From an uncultured Oscillospiraceae bacterium (GTDB lineage Bacteria; Bacillota; Clostridia; Oscillospirales; Oscillospiraceae), in contig CAJUPU010000011.1 of NCBI GenBank assembly GCA_910588495.1, positions 1 through 64,000 of the forward strand: a stretch of DNA of 64,000 nt, written 5' to 3'. The notes under the pieces are model-generated. The model was not told where the DNA came from. It did no database searches and saw nothing but the letters and a program-made list of their open reading frames with translations. Positions 17,679 to 26,245 of the stretch are shown piece after piece (positions within the stretch are counted from its first letter, which is position 1; the number at the start of each line of letters is the position of its first letter). A program made the translations under genes and the position numbers.

Positions 17679-18631
17679 TGCGGAACACCGGCACAGAGTA
17701 CGCCAGCGGCGAGGCCACCCCCGTCGTCCTGCCGGAAATGGCCCAGCTGCTCCCCCCGCTGACGGGGGAGCAGCTCTCGGCCCTGGAGGCGGACCTGCTG
17801 GCCAACGGCTGTTATTCGCCCGTCATCGTCAACGAGGACATGGTGATCGTGGACGGCCATCACCGCCATGAGCTGTGTGAGAAGCACGGCATTCCCTACA
17901 AAATGGCGGTGTTTTCGTTCCAGGATATGCTGGAGGCCAAGCAGTGGGCGCTGGACACCCAGAAGGGCCGCCGCAATCTGGACAAGTGGGAGCTGGGCAA
18001 AATCGCCCTCAAGCTGAAGCCCGACATCGAAGCCAGAGCAAAAGAGAATATGTCTTTGGGTGGGCAGGCGTTTCGGCCCTCCGAGGATGCGGAGGAAGGT
18101 TCGGCAATATTGCCGAACCTTCCTCCCGTTGACACCCGCAAAGAGCTGGCCGAGGCGGTGGGCCTAGGGGAGCGGACCATGGGCAAGGTGATGCAGATCG
18201 ACGAGCACGCCCCCGCCCCCGTCCGGGAGGCCCTGGACAGCGGCGACCTGTCCATCAGCCAGGGCTACAACCTCACCCGCCAGCTCCAGGAGGTGCCCGA
18301 GGAAGAGCGGGACGAGGCCGCCGCCCAGGCGGTGGAGCTGGCCAAGGCGAAGAAGGAGATCCGGACGCTGGACGCCGAGGCGGACCGCCGGGGCAAGATC
18401 GCGGCCCTGTTCTGCAAAGCCTTTGAGCGGGCGGTGCTGCTCACCCCCAGTGAGGAGAACGTGCGCCTGTGGGTGGAGGGCACCCGGATGCGCCCCGATG
18501 AGATCGCGGACTCCGTCCAGGAGGCCCGGGAGCTGTCCGGGGTGTTCTCCACCATCGCGGATATTTTGGAACGGATGCTGCCGGTAGAGGCAGATATTAC
18601 AGAAGAAGGGGGACATGATGATGATGATTGA
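17678..18631 (+). CDS. parB: ParB/Spo0J-family partition protein
   Basis: The 317-residue protein has the ParB N-domain, with ANGCYSPVIV and VDGHHRHELCEKHGIPY (the box II-like motif that binds CTP in characterised ParB proteins). A helix-turn-helix region follows (TRKELAEAVGLGERTMGKVMQID, then SGDLSISQGYNLTRQL), and the C-terminus is a charged coil. No parA neighbour is present; ICE ParB-like proteins often act as regulators or stabilise the circular form. It overlaps ssb by one base and the next gene by 17. Confidence 0.88.
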   Translation: MRNTGTEYASGEATPVVLPEMAQLLPPLTGEQLSALEADLLANGCYSPVIVNEDMVIVDGHHRHELCEKHGIPYKMAVFSFQDMLEAKQWALDTQKGRRNLDKWELGKIALKLKPDIEARAKENMSLGGQAFRPSEDAEEGSAILPNLPPVDTRKELAEAVGLGERTMGKVMQIDEHAPAPVREALDSGDLSISQGYNLTRQLQEVPEEERDEAAAQAVELAKAKKEIRTLDAEADRRGKIAALFCKAFERAVLLTPSEENVRLWVEGTRMRPDEIADSVQEARELSGVFSTIADILERMLPVEADITEEGGHDDDD

Positions 18632-18917
18632 CAGGGCGCAGGTGGAGCGTCTGCGGGAACAGCACCCTATTGGCTCCCGGATCGAGCTCCACGAGATGAC
18701 GGACGACCCGCGGCCCATTGAGCCCGGGACCATGGGGACCCTGCTCGACATTGACGATGTTGGCACCCATTTCGTTAAGTGGGACAACGGGCGGTGCCTG
18801 GGAGTGCTGCCGGGGAAGGATGCGTTCTCCGTCCTGCCGCCTGAGAAGGCTGGCCCCGACGCCCCCTCCAAGCCCCCCTTGCGGCACAAGACCGGGCGCG
18901 GCGGACAGGAGCGGTGA
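18615..18917 (+). CDS. DUF4314 domain protein
   Basis: The 100-residue protein matches the DUF4314 pattern: GSRIELHEMTDDPRPIEPGTMGTLLDIDDVG, then HFVKWDNGRCLGVLPGKD, a small SH3-like beta barrel common in clostridial ICEs and phages. Four ATG codons in a row open the gene inside the 3' end of parB, whose own codons read as an Asp run there. The C-terminus is basic and ends GRGGQER. Its function is unknown; nucleic-acid or protein binding is likely. Confidence 0.8.
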   Translation: MMMMIDRAQVERLREQHPIGSRIELHEMTDDPRPIEPGTMGTLLDIDDVGTHFVKWDNGRCLGVLPGKDAFSVLPPEKAGPDAPSKPPLRHKTGRGGQER

Positions 18918-18936
18918 CCTGAAGAAATAACTGGCT

Positions 18937-18975
18937 GGGCCGGGACGCTGATGCGCTCCGGCCCTTACATTATAT
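18937..18975 (+). promoter_or_regulatory. Hairpin plus TTACATTATAT leader before repA-like gene
   Basis: GGGCCGG and CCGGCCC enclose 14 bases and are followed by TTACATTATAT, then TAGGAG and the start at 18997. It resembles the element at 17248 in layout and in the TACATTATA core. Confidence 0.5.
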
Positions 18976-18996
18976 CATCATAGGAGTTGTGTCGAA

Positions 18997-19896
18997 ATGG
19001 CAGTTTTCAGAGTGGAGCGGACGCGGGACTACACCGTCATGAGCAACCACCATTTGAAGGATATGAATTTGTCCCTGAAGGCCAAGGGGCTGCTGTCCAT
19101 GATGCTGTCCCTGCCGGACTCGTGGAACTACACCACCCGGGGGCTGGCCGCCATCTGCAAGGAGGGGGTGGACGCCATCGGCTCCGCCGTCCGGGAGCTG
19201 GAGAAGGCGGGCTACATCGTCCGCCGCCTGCTCCGGGGCGAGGGCGGGCGGATCGCCGACACCGAGTACGTCATCTACGAGCAGCCCCAGGGCGGGCCGG
19301 ATACGCTGCCCCCGGTACCGCCCGCGCCGGATACGCCGTCCCCGCCATCGGGCGGACCGGATATGGCTTCACCGCATCCGGGAAACCCGTATGCGGCGGG
19401 GCCAGACGCGGCCGCGCCATGTGCGGGAAAGCCCGTGCAATTAAATACTGATCCAGTAAGTACGGATCGATCAAATACCCATCTATCCCGACCGACCGAA
19501 GGAAACGCGCGCGGGGGCGCGCCCGGCGAGGCAGCGGGCTGCTCCGAGCAGGCGGTCCGCTTTGAGCGGGAGCGCATCCGGGCCCAGATCGAGTACGACC
19601 GCATCATCAACGTGGAGAACCGGGAGCAGGTGGACGAGTTCGTGGAGATCATGCTGGCGGCCAGCCTCACCGAGAGCCCCACCATCCGCGTCGGGCGGAA
19701 GCGGGAGTACCCCGCCGCCCTGGTGCGGGAGCGGTTCCGGCAAATCGACAGCTCCCACATCGAGCGCCTGCTGGACGCCATCCTGGAGAACAAGGTCCCG
19801 GTGCGCAACACGAAAGCCTACCTTCTGGCGGCGCTGTTCGACGCCCCGGCCTCCAAGGACAACTACTACACCATGGCGGCGGCAAGCAGCGGATGA
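18997..19896 (+). CDS. RepA-like replication initiator (DUF6017-type)
   Basis: The 299-residue protein starts MAVFRVERTRDYTVMSNHHL, the hallmark of the replication-initiator-like proteins of Tn1549 relatives. A winged-helix region (KGLLSMMLSLPDSWNYTTRGL...GSAVRELEKAGYI) occupies about residues 28-85. A Pro/Gly/Asp repeat linker covers about 95-150. A C-terminal DUF6017-like helical domain (DRIINVENREQVDEFVEIML) follows. It probably allows autonomous replication of the excised circle. AGGAG lies 10 bases before the ATG. Confidence 0.85.
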   Translation: MAVFRVERTRDYTVMSNHHLKDMNLSLKAKGLLSMMLSLPDSWNYTTRGLAAICKEGVDAIGSAVRELEKAGYIVRRLLRGEGGRIADTEYVIYEQPQGGPDTLPPVPPAPDTPSPPSGGPDMASPHPGNPYAAGPDAAAPCAGKPVQLNTDPVSTDRSNTHLSRPTEGNARGGAPGEAAGCSEQAVRFERERIRAQIEYDRIINVENREQVDEFVEIMLAASLTESPTIRVGRKREYPAALVRERFRQIDSSHIERLLDAILENKVPVRNTKAYLLAALFDAPASKDNYYTMAAASSG

Positions 19897-19935
19897 GGGA
19901 GGAAAACCATAAACTTTCACACAGGAGGTGTTTTG

Positions 19936-19974
19936 TTGAAGAAATATTCACTGGGGAGGGATGGCGGTGCGTGA
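19936..19974 (+). CDS. Possible 12-codon upstream leader ORF
   Basis: AGGAGGTG followed by TTG opens a 12-codon reading frame that runs through the start of the next gene and stops at 19974. It has a better ribosome site than the downstream ATG at 19961. It could serve to load ribosomes for translational coupling at the head of the long accessory operon. No product function is implied. Confidence 0.3.
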   Translation: MKKYSLGRDGGA

Positions 19975-20467
19975 GGATGTTTCCGTCCGCCAGTGGCAGA
20001 CAATGTACCGGATGGGCGCGTTCAACGACAAAGACAGATCCGTCCAGATCGAGGCGGGCTGGTACGACTGGTTCTGCCGGGACGAGTCCCTGGCGGGCCG
20101 GCTGAAGCAGATCGCACCCGTTGTCCTTGGCATCACTGACCCCTTCATCCTGGACAATTTCTACGTCTGGTTCAAGAACAACTGCCCCTTAAACGGCCCG
20201 CTGTATGACGATGTGCGGTTCGAGCCCCTGTCCGGGGAGCGGAGCGGGAAATATTTCATGGTGACCAAGGACAGTCCCCATGAAAAGGCCAAGTGGGTGC
20301 TGTACACCGAGCGGTACGGTTTCCAGGAGCCGGAATTCCAGTGCGGCAATGTGCGTGACATGATCCGCTACGTCAACCAGCTGGGGCCGGAGCTGCAGCG
20401 GGGCGCGCCCGATCCGCACCGCCATCTGCCGTCCAAGGCGCCCAGGCGGAAGGAGGCGGAGCGGTGA
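19961..20467 (+). CDS. Unknown protein, first of a tandem paralogue pair
   Basis: The 168-residue soluble protein has the segments VRQWQTMYRMGAFNDKD, AGWYDWFCRDESLAGRL and VVLGITDPFILDNFYVWFKNN. These recur closely in the next gene. I do not recognise a named family. A GEW/WVLYTERYGF-like strand and a C-terminal HPSKAPRRKEAER-type basic tail are present. The stop overlaps the next start as GTGA, and the AAGGAGG encoded in the tail is its ribosome site. The gene heads the accessory operon. Confidence 0.7.
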   Translation: MAVREDVSVRQWQTMYRMGAFNDKDRSVQIEAGWYDWFCRDESLAGRLKQIAPVVLGITDPFILDNFYVWFKNNCPLNGPLYDDVRFEPLSGERSGKYFMVTKDSPHEKAKWVLYTERYGFQEPEFQCGNVRDMIRYVNQLGPELQRGAPDPHRHLPSKAPRRKEAER

Positions 20468-21207
20468 GCACAGAGCAGATAACTGTCCGCCAGTGGCAGG
20501 AGAACTACCGGGCCGGAGCCTACAACGGCAGGGACATCGAGACACAGCGGGCGGCGGGCTGGCGGCATTGGTGCTGCCGGGGAGACGCCCTGGCCGGGCG
20601 TCTGAGGCTGATCGCGCCGGTGATCCTGGGTGTCAGCGACCCGCTCATCCTGGACAACTATTTCATTTCCTTGACGAACAACATCGGGCAGGAGGATCTG
20701 ATATACGACTGTGCGGCGTTCCGGCCAGCGGATGGAGAAATCGGCGATATTCCATCCTTCGAAGTGCGCCTCGGCAGTCCGGGGCTGGACAGGTGGACGC
20801 TGTACACGGAGCGGTTCGGCTTCCGCACACCGGAGTTCAGCTGCGGCCACGTTCAAGATATGACGAAGTACATCGACGCAATGGCCCCGGAATTGGAGCA
20901 GGGTGTGCGGCCAGCGATCCTGGACGAAAAACAGGCCGTGATGGAGTACATCCTGTTTTGGAACTCCATCTTCCCCCTGGACCTGCGGCGGGAAGGAGAG
21001 CACAGCTACAGCTTTCTGGACCGGGACGATGGCCGGAGGAAAACCGTCCATGTGGCCGCCCGGCTGGAGAACGCGCCGCCCGGCTTCCAGGCGGAGGGGT
21101 CTGTGCGGATCAACAGGCTCTATGTGTCCTGTCCCGATGACCGCGCCAAGGAGGCCGTGATCTTACCCCCTAAAAAATCTCACAAAAAGAAGGAGGCCGA
21201 GCGTTGA
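20464..21207 (+). CDS. Unknown protein, second of the paralogue pair
   Basis: The 247-residue product repeats the plan of its neighbour (VRQWQENYRAGAYN, AGWRHWCCRGDALAGRL, VILGVSDPLILDNYFISL, WTLYTERFGF). It adds about 80 C-terminal residues containing a beta-rich segment with SFLDRDDGRRKTVHVAARL. The pair probably arose by tandem duplication with later extension. The C-terminus is KKSHKKKEAER, whose codons supply AAGGAGG for the following TTG start. Function unknown. Confidence 0.7.
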   Translation: MSTEQITVRQWQENYRAGAYNGRDIETQRAAGWRHWCCRGDALAGRLRLIAPVILGVSDPLILDNYFISLTNNIGQEDLIYDCAAFRPADGEIGDIPSFEVRLGSPGLDRWTLYTERFGFRTPEFSCGHVQDMTKYIDAMAPELEQGVRPAILDEKQAVMEYILFWNSIFPLDLRREGEHSYSFLDRDDGRRKTVHVAARLENAPPGFQAEGSVRINRLYVSCPDDRAKEAVILPPKKSHKKKEAER

Positions 21208-21626
21208 ACGATAAGACCCGCGCAAAAGGGGCCGGTCCCCCCGGCAAGCCCGATCTTCCGCCCCAGGCGGAGGCGGAGATCATGGAGCGGCTGTACGCCG
21301 ACATGAGGATCAGCTCCGGGGAGATCGCCGCTATTTTGAAAAAATATGACGTCTGCGGCGATGTTCCTGCCCTCCAGGACAGCTATCGCAAGCGGCTGGG
21401 CCAGCGCCTGATGGCCAGCATCCGGGACGAGAGCGGCAAGCGGGAGGTGCTGGCCCACGGCAGCCAGTATGTGGTGGTGGAGTGCTGCAACGACCGCCAG
21501 GCGCTGCGGGCCATCCGCCGCCGCATCCAGGCGCAGATGGGCGGGCTGGACGTGTCCGCCGCCAAGGTCCAGGGCCGCATCCATGTGCTGGACCGGCTGT
21601 TGGCCCGGTTTAGAAGGGCGGCCTGA
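21204..21626 (+). CDS. Unknown small helical protein
   Basis: This 140-residue protein starts at a TTG overlapping the previous stop (TTGA). The centre is helical and charged (MERLYADMRISSGEIAAILKKYDV), and the last third is rich in Arg (RAIRRRIQAQMGG...RLLARFRRAA), suggesting contact with nucleic acid. No family is recognised. It does not carry the ER tail of its neighbours. Confidence 0.6.
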   Translation: MNDKTRAKGAGPPGKPDLPPQAEAEIMERLYADMRISSGEIAAILKKYDVCGDVPALQDSYRKRLGQRLMASIRDESGKREVLAHGSQYVVVECCNDRQALRAIRRRIQAQMGGLDVSAAKVQGRIHVLDRLLARFRRAA

Positions 21627-21628
21627 CC

Positions 21629-21733
21629 ATGGGCTTTTGGAAAGACCTGCGGGCTGTGCTGGCCCGCCCGGACATTGTGCGTGAATTGGAGCTGGAGCAT
21701 CATAAAAACGAAAAGCGAGGCGAAGCACGATGA
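21629..21733 (+). CDS. 34-residue small protein
   Basis: ATG 21629, two bases after the previous stop, opens a 34-codon frame that overlaps the next start as ATGA. It begins MGFWKDLRAVLARPD and ends HHKNEKRGEAR, a basic tail like those of its neighbours. The tight junctions on both sides and the shared tail argue that it is a real gene. Function unknown. Confidence 0.5.
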   Translation: MGFWKDLRAVLARPDIVRELELEHHKNEKRGEAR

Positions 21734-22920
21734 GCGGCATAGTGGAATTGAAGCTGTACAGCCCCCTCCAGGTGGACATCATCGACCGGGACACCCCCGG
21801 CCATGCCATCCCTTTTCAGGCGTTGGGCCGTGACCGCCTGGGAGAGTACACCGGGATGATCATGAAGGCTTTTAGGGCGCTCCAGTCCCAGGAGGATGCC
21901 CGGGACGCCTTCGTCTCGCCGGACCAGGACTGGTCTGAGGTGTGTGACAAGATCGTGTCCCTCACCCGCACGGTGGAGGTGGTGGACGGCAGGCTCTACG
22001 GCGTTTATACCTGCCGGAGCCAGGGTGAACTGCGTCCGAACGAGCTGGATGACCTGGAGTGGTACTGCCATGATCAGTGGGAGAACGGCTGGGGCGAGGG
22101 CTACGCCTGCTGTCCCTGTGAAGGGGCCGGCCTGGGGCTGTATATCCACTTCTGGCAGGATGCCGATGGGCCGCTACTGGCCCGGGAGGAGCTGGAGGGG
22201 CCTCGGAGTGCGCCGCTGCTCGGGCCCGCTGTCACGGAGATCACGCCGGACACCTTCTGGACCCTGCTGGACCAGGCCAGGACGGCCTGTGACGGCAGCC
22301 AGAGGGCGGCGGCGTACTGGCTGACAGAGCGGCTGATCAGTATGGGACCGGAACAAGTGATGCATTTTCACAGCATCCTGCACGGGTACATGGAGCTGGC
22401 GGATAAGTACGGGCTGTGGAACGCGGCCATCCTCATCCATGAGGACGGCTGTTACATCGATGGATTTGAGGACTTCCGGGCCTGGCTCATTTTCCAGGGC
22501 CGGGATACTTACCTGGCGGCACTGAGGGACCCGGACTCCCTGGCCGGTGTCCCCGCCAGCGTGGAGGAGGACTGCCGGTTCGCGGACTTGCCCTATGTGG
22601 GTGAGATGGCATACGCACGGCTGACAGGCCGTAACGCCTATGACGATCTCGACGCGGCCGGCCACCAGCGCATGGTGGCAGAGCTGAAGAAAGATATCGT
22701 GTACAGCGCGGGGATCGAGTATCCTCACGAGTGGTCCGAGATGGCCGCCTACCTCCCCCGCCTCACCGCCCAGCACACGACCCCGGAGGAGCTGCGGTCC
22801 CGCGCCCGCCGTGGCCCCATTTGGGACCGCAACGCCCCGGACATCCAGAGAGCGAGGGCCGCGGCTTCCAAGAAGCAAAAAACGAAAAACGGCAAAAAGA
22901 AGGGGGGCGAGACCCGGTGA
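21730..22920 (+). CDS. DUF4240 protein with extra N-terminal domain
   Basis: The 396-residue protein is bipartite. Residues 1-165 form a domain I do not recognise, with a Cys pair in YACCPCEG. Residues from about 170 form a DUF4240 domain: TFWTLLDQAR, GFEDFRAWLIFQGRDTYLAAL, DPDSLAGV, DLPYVGEMAYARLTG. The latter is duplicated as a separate gene immediately downstream. The end is a lysine-rich KKQKTKNGKKKGGETR-like tail whose codons place the ribosome site of the next GTG start. DUF4240 proteins have no settled function and are frequent in mobile elements and polymorphic-toxin neighbourhoods. Confidence 0.75.
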   Translation: MSGIVELKLYSPLQVDIIDRDTPGHAIPFQALGRDRLGEYTGMIMKAFRALQSQEDARDAFVSPDQDWSEVCDKIVSLTRTVEVVDGRLYGVYTCRSQGELRPNELDDLEWYCHDQWENGWGEGYACCPCEGAGLGLYIHFWQDADGPLLAREELEGPRSAPLLGPAVTEITPDTFWTLLDQARTACDGSQRAAAYWLTERLISMGPEQVMHFHSILHGYMELADKYGLWNAAILIHEDGCYIDGFEDFRAWLIFQGRDTYLAALRDPDSLAGVPASVEEDCRFADLPYVGEMAYARLTGRNAYDDLDAAGHQRMVAELKKDIVYSAGIEYPHEWSEMAAYLPRLTAQHTTPEELRSRARRGPIWDRNAPDIQRARAAASKKQKTKNGKKKGGETR

Positions 22921-23594
22921 GCGACACCATCACCGAGGTGAACAAGGACACCTTCTGGGCCCTCATCGGCCAGGCCAAAGAGCACCCGGGCGGCCCCGGC
23001 GAGTGGCTGATGGAACAGCTGGTGGATATGGGGCCGGAGCAGGCAAAGCGGTTTGACACCATGGCGCGGGTGTACATGGACCTGGCCTATCAGTACGGCC
23101 TGTGGACCGCCGCCAGCGTGATGGAGCGGTACGGCTGCTCCGATGATGGGTTCATTGATTTCCGGGCCTGGCTGGTAGGCCAGGGCAAGGCTGTGTACAT
23201 GGCCGCGCTGGCCGACCCGGACTCCCTGGCCGGCGCGGCGGACTATCAGGACCAGCGTTTTAGCTTCCTGCCCTATGTCGGGGACTGCGCCTACGAGGAG
23301 CTTACAGGCTGGGGCGCCTACCAGGACTTCGACCCCGCCGGGTACCAGGCGCTGAAAGCGGAGCTGGAGAGGGATATCGTGTACGGCGACGGCATCAATT
23401 ACCCCTACGATCTGGCGGATATCCCCGCCTACGTCCCCCGGCTGTGCGCCAAGTACCTGACGCCGGAGCAGATCCAGGACCTGACCCAGTCCCGGGGCTG
23501 TACCTGGAACCTCACCAGCCCGGAGATCCTGGCGGCGCGTCAGAATGCGAAAAAAAGCGAAAAAATAAAGGACAAGAAAGGAATCGAACGATGA
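22917..23594 (+). CDS. DUF4240 domain protein
   Basis: From GTG 22917, overlapping the previous stop, 225 residues reproduce the second half of the upstream protein. Matching segments are TFWALIGQAKE, GFIDFRAWLVGQGKAVYMAAL, DPDSLAGA, FLPYVGDCAYEELTG and IVYGDGINYP. The tail KKSEKIKDKKGIER is basic and ends at the parM start (ATGA overlap). Tandem duplication is the simplest origin. Confidence 0.75.
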   Translation: MSDTITEVNKDTFWALIGQAKEHPGGPGEWLMEQLVDMGPEQAKRFDTMARVYMDLAYQYGLWTAASVMERYGCSDDGFIDFRAWLVGQGKAVYMAALADPDSLAGAADYQDQRFSFLPYVGDCAYEELTGWGAYQDFDPAGYQALKAELERDIVYGDGINYPYDLADIPAYVPRLCAKYLTPEQIQDLTQSRGCTWNLTSPEILAARQNAKKSEKIKDKKGIER

Positions 23595-24520
23595 GCGAAA
23601 CGATCACGATTGGGGTGGATCACGGCTACGCAGCCATGAAAACCGCCCATTTCTCCTTCTCCACCGGGCTGGTGGAGTACGCGCACGAGCCCTACACCCG
23701 GATGGATGTGCTGGAGCTGGACGGCAAGTATTATGTTGCCGGTACCGGCCGCCAGCCTCTCCAGAAGGACAAGACCGCCACCGAGGACTACTACCTGCTC
23801 ACCCTGGCGGCCATCGCCAAGGAGCTGGACTACCGCCAGGCGGGGCCTGTGGCCACCGTCCACCTGGCGGCCGGCCTGCCCCTTACCAGCTTCGGGCGGG
23901 ACAAGAAGAAATTCAGAGAATACCTATTCCGGGACGGCAAGCCCGTCACCTTCCGCTACGAGTGGACGACCTACACTGTCACCATTGAGCGGGTGTCCCT
24001 GTTCCCCCAGGGGTACTCCGCCGTCCTCACCCAGCAGGACCTGCTGGACGAGCCCTCGGTCATCGTGGCGGACATCGGGGGCTGGACGGTGGACCTCATG
24101 CGGCTGGACGGGCGCATCCCCAACGCCGCCGCCTGTCGGAGCCTGGAGCTGGGCATGATCCGCTGCCTGGACGAGACCGCCGAGCAGGTGCGCCGCTCCC
24201 TGGGGCTGTCTTTGACGGCGGCGCAGATCGAGAGCGTCCTGCGGGGCGATGTGAGCGGCGTGGACAGCCGGGCCAAGGAGATCATCCGCCGGGAGGCCGG
24301 GGCCTACACCCGCCGCCTGCTGTCCGCCATCGCCGAGAGCGGCCTGGACGCGCGGGCCATGCCCGCCATCTTCCTGGGCGGCGGGGCGGCGCTGATGCAG
24401 CGGCACGTTTCGGCCATAGACGGCCTTTGTCGGGCCCTAATTTTAGACGACGTATGCCTGAACGCCAAGGGCTATGAGCGCCTTGTGGAGCAGATCTCCG
24501 CCCGTGTCAGCGATGGATAG
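23591..24520 (+). CDS. parM: ParM/StbA-type actin-like ATPase
   Basis: The 309-residue protein has the actin-fold signatures of plasmid segregation ATPases: phosphate-1 loop IGVDHGYAAMKT, the phosphate-2 strand VIVADIGGWTVDLM, and the adenosine motif FLGGGAALM near residue 270. ParM filaments push apart plasmid copies bound by ParR. The neighbouring 101-residue gene overlaps its 3' end and is the expected ParR. ATG 23591 overlaps the previous stop; longer frames run back into the DUF4240 gene. Confidence 0.9.
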   Translation: MSETITIGVDHGYAAMKTAHFSFSTGLVEYAHEPYTRMDVLELDGKYYVAGTGRQPLQKDKTATEDYYLLTLAAIAKELDYRQAGPVATVHLAAGLPLTSFGRDKKKFREYLFRDGKPVTFRYEWTTYTVTIERVSLFPQGYSAVLTQQDLLDEPSVIVADIGGWTVDLMRLDGRIPNAAACRSLELGMIRCLDETAEQVRRSLGLSLTAAQIESVLRGDVSGVDSRAKEIIRREAGAYTRRLLSAIAESGLDARAMPAIFLGGGAALMQRHVSAIDGLCRALILDDVCLNAKGYERLVEQISARVSDG

Positions 24521-24818
24521 GCGGCGGCTGAACCTGTCCCTCTCCATGGCCTCGCCCCTCCAGCGGGAGGCGTGGGCCATCCTGTCCGCCATCCCCGCGG
24601 GCCAGCGGACCGACGCTGTTTGCCACGCCCTCTGCCGGGCCCACGATGAGGGCACCATGCTGGACGCCCTGCGGGCGGTGCTGCGGGAGGAGTGGGGCGG
24701 GGTCGGCTCAACAACAGAAAAGCCAGTGCAGGCGCGGGAGGCCGGGGATGTCGGGAGCGACGTCCTCGGCTTTCTGCTTGACCTGCAAAGCGATGATGAG
24801 ACCGGGTTCGTGACATGA
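24513..24818 (+). CDS. parR: ParR-like centromere-binding protein
   Basis: From ATG 24513, inside the last codons of parM, 101 residues are encoded. The N-terminus (RRRLNLSLSMASPLQREAWAIL...QRTDAVCHAL) resembles the ribbon-helix-helix domain of ParR partners, and the rest is acidic and probably binds ParM filaments. Position and overlap are the strongest evidence. An earlier in-frame start at 24474 lies within parM and is less likely. Confidence 0.65.
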   Translation: MDRRRLNLSLSMASPLQREAWAILSAIPAGQRTDAVCHALCRAHDEGTMLDALRAVLREEWGGVGSTTEKPVQAREAGDVGSDVLGFLLDLQSDDETGFVT

Positions 24819-26224
24819 GAAAATATTTTATTTGGGGGTTTCCTGGCATCGGAAAATCCGCCGTAGATCCCAAATTCCGCATCGTAGACGCGGACTGTGA
24901 GCGTTTCAAATATGTGCTCCCGGCGGATGCTCCCGACAGCCCGCATTCGCTCCAAAACACAGCGTACACCCGGCGGGACCCGTCTTTCCCCCAAAATTAT
25001 TGGGACTACGTTCACTCAGTGGATGCGGACGTGGTCCTGCTCAACTGCCACATCAGCTTGCTGGGCGCGCTGGACAGCGAACGGCTGCTGCTGGTCTACC
25101 CCTCCCCGGCTTTGAAAGAGGAATACCTGCGGAGATACGCGCTGCGGGGGGACAACGGGACCTACCTGCTCCATATGGAGGCCGCCTTTGACGGGATGGT
25201 GGCGGCGGTCAGAGCCAGTCCCTACAGAAAATATGAGATCACAGATCCGAATACTTATTTGCAAGATTTGATAGAAAAAGGGATGATCATGGAACAATTC
25301 ATTACCAAGAAAGAGCTGGTGGACCTGCTGGGAAAATGCGTACAGCTGGGCGTCTACGCCCCGGAAGGGCCCGCCGCCGGGAAAACGCCGGACGAGCTGG
25401 CGCAGATGCTGTTTGAGGGGAGCCTCTCGCTGGACGTCGCCGGTCTGAAAAACGATCTGGCGGCCAGGCAGGCGGAACTGGACCGGGAGCGGCTCCTGCG
25501 TGATCGCAGGGGCGGCCTGAGCCATGAGGAACTGAGCGGCAGGATCATGGAGGGGATCGTGAACGGCGCGCTGAACATACGCCACACCGATGTCGCGCCC
25601 TATTCTTTCGGCTATCAGGTGACGTTCCGATCCGCCAAGCATGGCGTTACCTATCGCTGTGCGTGCTACTGTTCCCTTCCGGATGTGCCGGAGGAAATCA
25701 CCCGCAAAATCGAAAGCGGTACGCTGACGATAGACGTCCCGGACCTGCTGGCGGAGATTGGGTCGGCGGAGGAGCGCAAGATCAAATCTTTTGTTTTGGA
25801 GCGGGACTCCGGGCTCCAGCCCCGCGGCAGTTATACCGGCCATGTGGCAAGCGCCCGGGACGTCCATCGGGGGATCGCGCTGGACGGCATCATCCGGGGC
25901 CATTATCAAGGGGACTACAGCAGCATGACCACCGGGACGGAGAACGACACGGTGCGCGCGCTGGTGGCATTGAAGGGCTTCTGCCTGGACTGCCTCAATA
26001 AGCTGCCCTCGCGCCCTCTGATCGAGTTCGTCACGGCCTATCTGAAGGACCACGGCACGGACGTCTCCACCCCGGAAAAGCTGAAAGATTGGATCAGGAG
26101 AAATCCCGATAAATGCGCGCTGCCCGAAAACCGTGAGCGTTTTTCGTCCTGTTTGGAGGCTGAACAGGCCGCTTTGGGGCAGAAACCGAAAAAGTCCAAA
26201 CGGAAAAACCAGTGTGAACGATAA
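24815..26224 (+). CDS. P-loop nucleotide-binding protein of unknown function
   Basis: The 469-residue protein opens with a Walker A motif, GFPGIGKS (residues 8-15), and a following acidic strand IVDADCERFKY, resembling the nucleotide-kinase-like proteins of phages and ICEs. VDADVVLLNCH is a possible Walker B. Beyond residue 170 a long helical region and a beta-rich domain with paired cysteines (YRCACYC) are not recognised. It ends KKSKRKNQCER. It overlaps the parR-like gene by four bases, so it is part of the same operon. A kinase-like or modifying role is inferred from the motif only. Confidence 0.6.
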   Translation: MRKYFIWGFPGIGKSAVDPKFRIVDADCERFKYVLPADAPDSPHSLQNTAYTRRDPSFPQNYWDYVHSVDADVVLLNCHISLLGALDSERLLLVYPSPALKEEYLRRYALRGDNGTYLLHMEAAFDGMVAAVRASPYRKYEITDPNTYLQDLIEKGMIMEQFITKKELVDLLGKCVQLGVYAPEGPAAGKTPDELAQMLFEGSLSLDVAGLKNDLAARQAELDRERLLRDRRGGLSHEELSGRIMEGIVNGALNIRHTDVAPYSFGYQVTFRSAKHGVTYRCACYCSLPDVPEEITRKIESGTLTIDVPDLLAEIGSAEERKIKSFVLERDSGLQPRGSYTGHVASARDVHRGIALDGIIRGHYQGDYSSMTTGTENDTVRALVALKGFCLDCLNKLPSRPLIEFVTAYLKDHGTDVSTPEKLKDWIRRNPDKCALPENRERFSSCLEAEQAALGQKPKKSKRKNQCER

Positions 26225-26245
26225 AACGAGCGGCGGTGGCCGGGG

